Part shown: positions 16,761 to 24,672 of the stretch, piece after piece
Layout of the letters: every line of letters begins with the position of its first letter
Numbering within the stretch: position 1 is the stretch's first letter
DNA from: JACKBK01 sp963707275
GTDB lineage: Bacteria; Chloroflexota; Anaerolineae; JAAEKA01
Length of the DNA stretch: 64,000 bases
Direction of reading: 5' to 3'
NCBI GenBank assembly: GCA_963707275.1
Contig: CAVPPH010000002.1
Span: 429,300 to 493,299, forward strand
Position numbers and translations under genes: made by a program
Notes under the pieces: model-generated
The model's input: the letters and a program-made list of their open reading frames with translations, nothing else
The model's database searches: none
Told to the model about the DNA's origin: nothing

Positions 16761-19320
16761 ATGATCCCACTCAAACTCTCGCTGCACAACTTCCTCTGCT
16801 ACAGAGACCCCGACCCGCTGGATTTCAATGGGCTGCACCTGGCCTGCCTGTCGGGCAACAACGGCCACGGCAAGTCCGCGCTGCTGGACGCGATGACCTG
16901 GGCGCTGTGGGGCAAGGCGCGCACTCCGTCCGCCGATGACCTGTGCATCTGGGCGAGAACGGATATGTGGGTTGATTTCGAGTTCGGCCTGGGCGCCAAC
17001 CGCTACCGGGTCGTGCGCAGTCGCTCGCGCAAGGGGCGCGGCAAGAGCGACCTGCAGCTTCAGATCCACGCGCCGGGCGACGACGAGTGGCGGCCCATCA
17101 CCGAGCCGACGATGCGCGACACCGAAGCACGCATTGTGCAGCTCCTGCGCATGGACTACGACACCTTCGTCAACTCCGCCTATCTGGTGCAGGGCAAAGC
17201 CGACGAGTTCACCGTCAAGCCGCCCAACCAGCGCAAGCAGATACTGGCCGACATCCTTGGGCTGGGCCTGTACGACGAGTTCGAGAGCCGCGCCCGGGAG
17301 CGCGCCCGCGATCAGCGCCAGACGGCGGGCCGAACTGAGGCGCTGATCGGCGAGATCGACGCGGAGCTGGCCAACGAGCCGACCTACCAGAGTGAGTTGG
17401 AGCAGGCGCAGCAAGCCATGATCGATCTGCAAGAGGAGTTGCGAGCTGGCGACCAGACGCTGCAAGCGTTGCGCAGCCAGCAGCAGGAGTTGAGCGCCCA
17501 GGAGCGTGCACTGGCCGATCTGGAGCGTCGCATCGCGCACGGCAAGCGCGAGCTGGCCGCTGCACAGGATCAGCTAACTCAAGCCAGCGGCGCGCTGGCG
17601 CGCACCGAGACCATCCTCGCGCAACAGGACGACATCAAGGCCGGCTACGATAAGCTGCAAGAGGCGCGCGCGGCCGACCAATCCTGGAACGGGAAGCTGG
17701 CGCGCCACGCAACACTTCAGGCAGAGCAGGCCAGGCTGCAGAGCCAGGTCGACTCAGGCGCGCAGCCAACTCGAAGCGGAGCGACGGATTGGCGACAGTC
17801 GGGTGACGCAACTGCGCAGCCAGGCCGAGCGTGCGGCGCAGTTGGAAGAGCAACTCGTCATCGCCGAAACGAAGCTGGCCTGGATCGCTGGTCTGGAAGA
17901 GCAGCACCGCGAGTTGCAAACCACCATCGAGACCCTGCGCGAGGAGTGGACCAGACTGAACGGCGACGTGCAGCGCTGGGAGGCGGAAGCCGCCGATCTG
18001 CACGACAAGCTGGCCATGCTGGGCGAGGCCGACGCGCCCTGCCCCGTCTGCAACCGACCACTGGGCCACGACGAGCGCGAGCGGGTGCGCAGCGACTACC
18101 TGGCGCGCGACGAGGCCCTGCACGACGAGATGACGGTCGGGCGCGCCCGCCAGGCCGCGGTCAAACGCGACGGCGAAGCAGCCAAGGACGCGCAGCGCAA
18201 GCTGGAACCGTCGCTGGCCGAGAAGGCAAGCTGGCAGCGGCAGCACGGTCAGGCTGAGGACCGGCTCAAAGAGGCTCGTGAAGCGGAAACCGCGTTGGCC
18301 GCAGCCGTTGCCGTGGTCGAACAACTGGATGAGCAGTTGGCGGCCGGCGAATATGCCGGAGAAGCACAGGCAGCATTGGCTCGTATCGACGTCGAGGTCG
18401 CTGCGCTGGGTTACGACGCCCCGGCGCACCAGCAGACGCGCGACGCCGTGGTCGAGTTCAGCCCCTTCGAGCAGCGTCACAGCGAGTTGCTGACCGCCCA
18501 GGAGCGCGCCCAGGATTTACAGGCGCGCATCGAACATCTTCAAGCCGGCGCGCAGCGTTGGCAGGAAACGCTGGCAGCCGACGAGCAGCAGCAGGTCGAG
18601 TTGGCGGCCGTGCTGGCCGGCCTGCCGCAGATCACCCAACAGCTCGCGCAGCGCAGCCAGGAGGTGCGCCGTCTGGAAGAGGCCACCAACCAGGCCCGCC
18701 AGCGGTTCGGCGCAGCCCGCCAGCGACTGGAGACCTGCCGCGCCCAGACGGAACGACGCGGCCAACTTGCCCGTGAACTGGAAGGCACCCTGGCGCGCCA
18801 GGCGATCTACGAAGACCTGCAAGCCGCCTTCGGCAAGAAGGGGTTGCAGGCGATGATCATCGAAGCGGCGATCCCCGAAATCGAAGCCGAGGCCAACCGC
18901 CTGCTTAACCGCATGACCGACGGGCGGATGGCGGTGCGCATCGAGACCCAGCGCGAGACCAAGAGCACCCAGGAAGTGCGCGAAACCCTGGATATCATCA
19001 TCAGCGACGAGCTGGGCAGCCGCGACTACAGTCTCTTTTCGGGCGGTGAGGCGTTTCGCGCCAACTTCGCTATCCGCATCGCGCTAAGCAAACTGCTGGC
19101 CCGGCGGGCGGGCGCAGCCTTGCAGACGCTGATCATCGACGAGGGCTTTGGTACCCAGGATGCCCAGGGCCGCGAGCGGCTGGTGGAAGCCATCACATCG
19201 ATTCAGGACGATTTCGAGCGCGTGCTGGTCATCACCCACATCGACGAGTTGAAGGACCTCTTCCCGGCGCGCATCGAGGTCGTCAAAACCGCCGACGGGT
19301 CACAGATTAGCGTCAACTGA
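16761..19320 (+). CDS. SbcC/Rad50-like SMC-family ATPase, one frameshift
   Basis: About 850 residues with an N-terminal ATPase half (Walker A GNNGHGKSALLDA, a Q-loop-like LVQGKADEF), two long coiled coils around a zinc hook (CPVCNRPLGHDE), and a C-terminal half with signature LFSGGEAFRANFAIRIALS and Walker B TLIIDEGFGTQD. It should work with an SbcD/Mre11 nuclease on broken or hairpin DNA ends. No nuclease gene adjoins it here, which is unusual. The frame slips by one base near 17748 inside the first coiled coil. The ATG at 16761 gives the canonical start (LSLHNFLCYRD). The stop overlaps the next start (TGATG). Confidence 0.88.
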
Positions 19321-19967
19321 TGAGTACACGCGCTTACCATTTGTATGAGTTGGAAATCGCCCGCTCGCTGGACGACGGCCGGCGGGTAATGCCCCGGATC
19401 GGCCCGCAGCACCGCCGGGTGCTGGACCTGGGCTGCGGCGCCGGTCAGACGATGCTTGCCAGCGATCTGCCGAGCCAGGTCTGGGCAGCGGGCGTCGATG
19501 TGGATTTCGACGCGCTGTTGCTGGGTCAGGAGTTGGCCGCGCCGCTGGCGTTCGTCAACGGCCTGGCCGAGGCGCTGCCCTTTGCCGATGACACGTTCAA
19601 TCTGGTGATCGCGCGTGTGGTGCTGCCTTTCGTGCGCATCCGGCCCGCGCTGGTGGAGATCGGCCGAGTGTTGCAGTCGGGCGGCGAACTGTGGGCGCTG
19701 GTGCATCCGCCGCGCCGTACCTGGCGCAGTTTGCGGGCAGCTACGCGGGCGCGCGACACCCGCCAGATGCTGCATCAGTCCTACGTACTGGCCGATGGGA
19801 TGCTGTTCCACCTCAGCGGCGCGGTTGTCCCGTCGCCGGCCAGCGGCCGCTACGAGTCGTTCCAGACAGCACGCGCGATGGTCCGCGAGTTGCAGCACGC
19901 CGGTCTGACCAACGTGATCATCGAGCGCGCCAGACATCACACGGTACTGACCGCGGTGAAGCGGTAG
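19320..19967 (+). CDS. Class I SAM-dependent methyltransferase
   Basis: A 215-residue methyltransferase with motif I VLDLGCGAGQTML, acidic residue at the end of the second strand (GVDVDFDALLLG), motif IV-like FNLVIARVVLPFVRI and the post-motif GRVLQSGGELWAL, the layout of UbiE/type-11 enzymes. Its ATG overlaps the stop of the SbcC-like gene by one base, so it is co-translated with it. The acceptor is unknown. Confidence 0.82.
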   Translation: MSTRAYHLYELEIARSLDDGRRVMPRIGPQHRRVLDLGCGAGQTMLASDLPSQVWAAGVDVDFDALLLGQELAAPLAFVNGLAEALPFADDTFNLVIARVVLPFVRIRPALVEIGRVLQSGGELWALVHPPRRTWRSLRAATRARDTRQMLHQSYVLADGMLFHLSGAVVPSPASGRYESFQTARAMVRELQHAGLTNVIIERARHHTVLTAVKR

Positions 19968-19977
19968 TCTGTTGTAG

Positions 19978-20039
19978 GACGACTTTCCCAAGTCGTCTCT
20001 GGTCGTCGGTGTGCGAAGGGACGGTTTGGAAAACCGTCC
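19978..20039. repeat. Two palindromic repeats (GACGACTT/AAGTCGTC and GGACGGTTT/AAACCGTCC)
   Basis: GACGACTT-TCCC-AAGTCGTC (19978-19997) and GGACGGTTT-GGA-AAACCGTCC (20019-20039) stand in tandem, flanked by GTAGGAC on the left and TCCTACAG on the right, which also pair. The arrangement parallels 5210-5267. It separates the methyltransferase from the next membrane-protein gene. Confidence 0.6.
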
Positions 20040-20086
20040 TACAGGTCGAGTGTCGCTGGTTGGATGCAAGGGTGTGAGACCGGACT

Positions 20087-21238
20087 TTGAAGAGCTTTCT
20101 GCGAACGCACGGCAAGTATCTGGCTATCGTGGTGATCGCGACGGCCATTATGCTGTATCTGTGGGGGCAGATCAACTGGCACATTTTGCCGTTCAGCGAA
20201 TGGGACGGCTGGCATTACCGCAAGATTGCCGAGGCCGCGCCGGGCATCTCTGCTGAGGCGAGGGAACCGTTCCGCTTCCGCGTGCTGGGAAGCTGGACGG
20301 TCGGGGTATTGTTCGACGACTACGTTCTGGGCTTCACGCTGTTCAATTACGCCGCCAGTCTGGGCGTGGTGGTCGGGCTGTATTTTTTCCTCTGTTTCGT
20401 CAGGATCAGCCGGCCGGTCGCTGCCTTCACCGCGGTGTTGTTCACCTTCAACACCTACCTGTTCGGGGTCACGGTCTGGTACATTTTCCACCTCAACGAC
20501 TTCCTGGCGCTGCTGCTGTTGCTGCTGGGGTTCTGGGCGATGCTGGAGCGACGATGGGCGGTGTTTGCCGTCGCGCTCTTCTTCGGCGCGCTGGCGCGCG
20601 AGACGTGGCTGTTGTTGCCGCCGACTGCTTTGGTGTTCCTCTGGGAACGCCGAACGCTGCGCGCCGATCTGGTGAAGATGCTGTTGGCGACGCTGCCGGC
20701 GGTCGCAGTGACGGTGGCGCTGCGGCTGCTTTTGTCGCTTGATCTGCCCGGCAACCTGGAGCCGATGCAGGCGTTTGTGCGATTCGCTCCCAAGGTGTTG
20801 ACGCCGGAGTTCTGGGGGCGGCAGTTTGGCAACACGCTCAAGCCGGTGACGTTTCTGCCGCTGATTTTCCTGGGGACGACGCTGGCCTTTTTCCGCGCTA
20901 ACATCTTTATGGGCGTGTTCATTCTGTTGACCCTGGTCAGCACGCTGTTCGGTTCAGGCAACGAACGACTGATGGCGCCAGCTTTCGTGGCGTTCTACTG
21001 GCTGCTGGCGCTGATCATCCAGCGCGATATCTGGCCCAGCAAATGGTTGCTGGGCATCATCGCTGTCGGGTCATTTGTGGCGAGTCTGCACTACCAGCAG
21101 GCGCGCTTTCCGCTGCCCAGCCGCGAGCTGACGGTGATTCTGGGTGGGCTGGCGTGGGTGGTGGTCACCGGAGCCGCGGTGGTGTTTCGGTTGCTGGAGT
21201 GGCGGCGGGGATCATCACCGGTTGAAACCGGCGCCTGA
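20087..21238 (+). CDS. Polytopic membrane protein, glycosyltransferase-C-like
   Basis: A 383-residue protein with about nine or ten hydrophobic segments. An acidic pair in the first outer loop (FSEWDGWHY) resembles the D-D/E-D catalytic loop of GT-C membrane glycosyltransferases, and there is a conserved ARETW in the middle (GALARETWLLLPP). This fits a polyprenyl-sugar-dependent transferase of a surface-glycan pathway, but no specific family is certain. A TTG at 20087 is used as start. The final residues and the stop codon come from a dispersed repeat element (21218-21267). Confidence 0.7.
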   Translation: MKSFLRTHGKYLAIVVIATAIMLYLWGQINWHILPFSEWDGWHYRKIAEAAPGISAEAREPFRFRVLGSWTVGVLFDDYVLGFTLFNYAASLGVVVGLYFFLCFVRISRPVAAFTAVLFTFNTYLFGVTVWYIFHLNDFLALLLLLLGFWAMLERRWAVFAVALFFGALARETWLLLPPTALVFLWERRTLRADLVKMLLATLPAVAVTVALRLLLSLDLPGNLEPMQAFVRFAPKVLTPEFWGRQFGNTLKPVTFLPLIFLGTTLAFFRANIFMGVFILLTLVSTLFGSGNERLMAPAFVAFYWLLALIIQRDIWPSKWLLGIIAVGSFVASLHYQQARFPLPSRELTVILGGLAWVVVTGAAVVFRLLEWRRGSSPVETGA

Positions 21239-21267
21239 TACGGCCGAAGCATGCTGAAGCAAGCTGG
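21218..21267. repeat. GGTTGAAACC-CTGATACGG repeat, copy A
   Basis: Contains the palindrome CCGGTTGAAACCGG (21218-21231), then CTGATACGGCC and AAGCATGCTGAAGCAAGCTG (21247-21266). It supplies the last codons and the TGA stop of the preceding gene. Copy B at 38049 matches 22 of 24 bases in the first part; copy C at 22241 matches 28 of 32 bases in the second part. Confidence 0.7.
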
Positions 21268-21288
21268 CAGAGAGCGCACGCAGCGTTG

Positions 21289-22263
21289 ATGCAACACCCC
21301 CTTTCTCCCTTCATCTCGACCAACCTGGTGATGACGTTTCACGGCGTGCCGTCGGGCGCGTGGTTTCGGCGCGCGCTGGAGACGATTGGCCGCTGGTATC
21401 GTTTCGTCGCGGTCGAGGAAGTACGCGCCTACTTTGAGGCGGGCCGACCCTTGAACAATGGCTGTCTGGTGACGTTCGACGACGGGGAACGCAGTTTTTG
21501 CGACGAGGCGTTGCCAGTGCTGGAGATGCTGGGTGTGCCGGCGGTCGTGTTCATTTCCCCCGGTGTCTTGAGCAGCGGCAGAAACTACTGGTTCCAGGAT
21601 CTGCGCACGCTGCGCAAATCGGTAAGCGACGATGCGATTCGGCAGGCCGCGGCGGCGTTGATCGGCGTTGCGGCGGGTGAGGTGGCAGATTTCGGCGTCG
21701 CGGCGCTGTTGAAATCGCTGCGACTTTCGCAGATCAGGCAACTGCTGGATGAGCTGGCAGCGCAGCACGGCGTTCAGTTCGACCAGCGCTGGAATCTGAC
21801 GCTGGACGAGGCAACGGCGCTGGACCGCCATCCGCTGGTGACACTGGGCGCGCACTCGATGCACCATCCCATCCTTGCCAACGAGTTGGACGACGTGGCC
21901 GAGCGGGAGATCGCGGGATCGGTGAATGTCTTGCAATCGTTACTGGGCCGCCCCGTGGATGTCTTCGCATATCCCAACGGCGCGCGCGGGCTGGATTATG
22001 GCGTCCGCGAACAGAGGCGCCTACGCGAATGGGGCGTCCGGCTGGCCTTCACCACCGACACCGGCTTGTTTGGTGAACATACGAACTCGTTGGCGATTCC
22101 CCGTGCCGCGTTGAGCGGCCATGAGAGCATGCGCGAAATTCAGGCGCGGCTGCTGGCCGTGCCGGTGTGGGATCGATTGCGGGCGGGACGGGAGAGACAG
22201 GAGCGGCTGGCGTTGCGCGAACTGCGAATTCATTCGCAGTCTGACACAGCCAAAGCATGCTGA
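21289..22263 (+). CDS. Polysaccharide deacetylase (NodB homology domain)
   Basis: A 324-residue carbohydrate esterase-4 type protein. Motif 1 is LVTFDDGERSF (catalytic and metal Asp), motif 2 is LGAHSMHHPIL (metal His pair) and motif 3 is FAYPNGARG. It removes acetyl groups from N-acetylated polysaccharide in a metal-dependent reaction. There is no obvious signal peptide, so the chain may act in the cytoplasm or be exported another way. The extra helical segment between motifs 1 and 2 (about residues 105-170) is longer than in minimal NodB domains. Its C-terminus and stop lie inside repeat copy C. It probably belongs with the glycan genes upstream. Confidence 0.87.
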   Translation: MQHPLSPFISTNLVMTFHGVPSGAWFRRALETIGRWYRFVAVEEVRAYFEAGRPLNNGCLVTFDDGERSFCDEALPVLEMLGVPAVVFISPGVLSSGRNYWFQDLRTLRKSVSDDAIRQAAAALIGVAAGEVADFGVAALLKSLRLSQIRQLLDELAAQHGVQFDQRWNLTLDEATALDRHPLVTLGAHSMHHPILANELDDVAEREIAGSVNVLQSLLGRPVDVFAYPNGARGLDYGVREQRRLREWGVRLAFTTDTGLFGEHTNSLAIPRAALSGHESMREIQARLLAVPVWDRLRAGRERQERLALRELRIHSQSDTAKAC

Positions 22264-22272
22264 AGTAAGCTG
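22241..22272. repeat. CTGAyACrGCC-AAGCATGCTGAAG repeat, copy C
   Basis: CTGACACAGCC (22241-22251) and AAGCATGCTGAAGTAAGCTG (22253-22272) match 21235-21266 at 28 of 32 positions. The copy encodes the last residues (DTAKAC) and the stop codon of the deacetylase, so copies A and C flank that gene as direct repeats. Confidence 0.7.
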
Positions 22273-22354
22273 CCCGCACATCAACTCTGTAGCCTGCTCT
22301 GAGTAAATTCTTTCGCGGCATATCAGACGCCGAATGAGTTCGGCGAACTGACAC

Positions 22355-23290
22355 TCAGGCGAGCCGCTTCTGGTATTCGTCGAACTGGCGCACGCGACGC
22401 ATACCGGCCCGTTCGTAGAGGCGATACGCGTTTTCGTTGGCTGCTTCGACGCCCAACGCGACACGCCTTTGCCCGCGACGGTAGAACACGCCAAAGACGT
22501 GGTGGAGCATCGCTGAGCCGATGCCTCGCCGTCGCCAGTCTGCGGCGACGGCGAGTTGGCGCACCCAGCCATACGGCTCGTAGTCGAAGCACAGAGCGGC
22601 TGCCACAATCTCCTCGTTGCTGGTTAGCACAAACCACAGTTCGGGCACAAAGTGATCGGGACGCATCATGAAGTCGCGCCATTCCTCCAGGGGCTGCGGG
22701 GTGCGGCCCGGCAGGTCGAAAGCCTGCTGGATCAAGCCGTGCAACGACTCGTCATCCTGACCAGGGCGGACAGTGCGCAACTGGCATCTATCGGGCCAGA
22801 CCGGGTCGGGCGGCGGCTCGGCTTGATCGATCTGCATGCGGAAGTGGTACTTGGCGGGCTGAAAACTGGCTGCGACCAACGCAGCGAGATCGGACTGGTT
22901 GACGTGGGCAGCATACGCTCGGACAACCGGCGGCGTTGCTGCTCCGGCAGCCAGCAGCGCGTGCGCCCGTTGTTCGCCTAGGTTGAGTAGACAAGCTTGA
23001 AGGCCCATCTCCTGCACATCAGGTCTCGCGAAACAATCGATCTGGAACCCCCCGCTCCATGCTGACACCATGCCGTAGGCCGCCAGGGTGCCATCGGCTG
23101 CCTGGATCAGCCAGGCGTCGCGTTGAAGGTCGCCTTCCTGCCAGTCGAAGATGAAGTCGTCCAGATCGCTGTCCGGCTCGCCGTAGTCTGCGACATCGCA
23201 GGCGTTCATCAGCGCGAGAACATCCTGCGCGTCGGCCATGATCGGCAATCGGAAGCTAAAACCATCATGCAGTCTGAGCGTGGAGTTCAT
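22355..23290 (-). CDS. Tandem GNAT-family N-acetyltransferase
   Basis: Two GNAT folds in one chain of 311 residues, as in mycothiol-synthase-like proteins. The C-terminal copy has the acetyl-CoA loop RRRGIGSAML and the following ALGVEAANENAYRLYERAGM; the N-terminal copy is degenerate (QEMGLQACLLNLGEQ). The acceptor cannot be inferred. The ATG at 23290 begins the fold. It is convergent with the deacetylase gene, and the HAD phosphatase lies upstream on the same strand. Confidence 0.85.
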   Translation of the reverse strand: MNSTLRLHDGFSFRLPIMADAQDVLALMNACDVADYGEPDSDLDDFIFDWQEGDLQRDAWLIQAADGTLAAYGMVSAWSGGFQIDCFARPDVQEMGLQACLLNLGEQRAHALLAAGAATPPVVRAYAAHVNQSDLAALVAASFQPAKYHFRMQIDQAEPPPDPVWPDRCQLRTVRPGQDDESLHGLIQQAFDLPGRTPQPLEEWRDFMMRPDHFVPELWFVLTSNEEIVAAALCFDYEPYGWVRQLAVAADWRRRGIGSAMLHHVFGVFYRRGQRRVALGVEAANENAYRLYERAGMRRVRQFDEYQKRLA

Positions 23291-23335
23291 GGCAGCGATC
23301 CTTCCTGTCGCTTGCAGCGAGCACCTGACCAGCCC

Positions 23336-24025
23336 TTAGTTCGTAGCCAGAAGAGGCAGCAGGTCGGTCAGGCGCGCGATTTCGTAGCGAATTGGCAATC
23401 CATCAGGCTGCGCCGCTCCAGCGGGATTGAACCAACAGGCATCGATCGCATAATTGGCGGCCCCGCGGATGTCGGAACTGAGACCGTCGCCGATCATCAG
23501 AACCTGATCGCGCGGCGGGTTGCCCATGCGCTCGAAGGCGATGTCGAAGATCCGCGGGTCCGGCTTGGCAACGCCTACCTCGTCGGAGATGACGATGCCG
23601 GCAAAGTAGTCCTGCAAGCCGCAGCCCGCCAGTCGGGCATGCTGGACGTCCTTCAGCCCGTTGGTGAGGACGATCATGCGGTACCGGTCGTACAGCGCGG
23701 TCACCACGTCGGCTGCGCCGTCGATTAGATCAGCCTGCCGGCCGAGGTTGAACAGGTAATCGCTGCTGAAGCTGGCCGCGTCGATGTTCAGCAACAGCCG
23801 GGCGAAAAGGCGGGCAAAACGTTCGACGCGCAGGTCGTTCGCCGAAATCTCGCCGCGCTCGAACTCGCGCCAGATCTGGCTGTTGACCTCGCGATATACG
23901 TTTGAGTATTCCGGATGGAAGGGGTGGCCGCCTTGTTCGAACGTGCGGTGAAAGGCGGTCGCCTCTGCGCGGTCGTAGTCGAACAGCGTACCGTCGGCGT
24001 CGAAGATGAGCCATGTATAGGGCAT
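23336..24025 (-). CDS. HAD-family hydrolase, YjjG-type nucleotidase
   Basis: Motif I is LIFDADGTLFDYD (both catalytic Asp), motif II VLTNGL, motif III Lys in VGVAKPDPRIFD, and motif IV MIGDGLSSDIRGA. The LTNGL plus GDGLSSD pattern and the alpha-helical cap (residues about 20-85) match the YjjG branch, which hydrolyses non-canonical pyrimidine nucleoside monophosphates in the cytoplasm. The stop of the upstream DUF1579 gene is only a few bases away, so they may be co-transcribed. Confidence 0.87.
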   Translation of the reverse strand: MPYTWLIFDADGTLFDYDRAEATAFHRTFEQGGHPFHPEYSNVYREVNSQIWREFERGEISANDLRVERFARLFARLLLNIDAASFSSDYLFNLGRQADLIDGAADVVTALYDRYRMIVLTNGLKDVQHARLAGCGLQDYFAGIVISDEVGVAKPDPRIFDIAFERMGNPPRDQVLMIGDGLSSDIRGAANYAIDACWFNPAGAAQPDGLPIRYEIARLTDLLPLLATN

Positions 24026-24029
24026 TCTG

Positions 24030-24527
24030 CTAACTCATTCGCTGGTAGCGGGTTTCCACGGCCTTGTAAGCCTCGCCGCCAGGCGGGATGTTGTAGGCGG
24101 TGATGGTGATGTGGTCATCGTCAGTCAGGTCGATCTCGGTGCGCCAGCCCCACGCGGGGCCGCCGTTGGGGTCATCGTAATGACCGAGCGCCACGAATGC
24201 GCGCTCGTCCGGTTCGGCTTCGGAACACATAATGGCTGTGCCCATGTGAACGTTGTCGATCCAGGCGGCCTGGCATTTGCCGGTGGCGACGTCGAAACCG
24301 AAGATGGCGATGCCGCGCATCGACTGGCCTTGCAGAGTCCCCTCATACTCGTGAACCACGAAGTAGCCGCCGAGCACCGAGCGGATCACGCCGCGTTGAG
24401 ACGACTCGTCGGCCAACTGGCCCGGCTCGAACCACGTGCGCGTCACGCCCTGCCACTGGCCGCAGATGCGCGCCAGCCCGCGGTGGACGTTGCTGGGCAG
24501 GTTGGTCGGTAGTGTTTGTTGAGTCAC
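24030..24527 (-). CDS. DUF1579-family protein
   Basis: A lipocalin-like beta protein of 165 residues. Family features are the early GQWQGVTRTWF, the SVLGGYFVVHEYEG strand pair and the later D-x-x-TGKCQAAWIDNVHMG. Members bind small ligands or are of unknown function; none is assigned here. The start is a GTG at 24527, set by CCGGAGG just upstream; longer starts run into an unrelated stretch. Confidence 0.8.
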   Translation of the reverse strand: MTQQTLPTNLPSNVHRGLARICGQWQGVTRTWFEPGQLADESSQRGVIRSVLGGYFVVHEYEGTLQGQSMRGIAIFGFDVATGKCQAAWIDNVHMGTAIMCSEAEPDERAFVALGHYDDPNGGPAWGWRTEIDLTDDDHITITAYNIPPGGEAYKAVETRYQRMS

Positions 24528-24672
24528 ATTTGCCTCCGGGCAACGATTGTAGCTGCGGACAGCGGGTTTGAGAAATCCGCCAATGCGGACCGGTGGCATC
24601 ATTGCGTCAATGACAGCCACCGGTCAGATTGCTTTCCCGCCTGGTCCCTCGTGAGAAGATGAGCAGCCGCTC

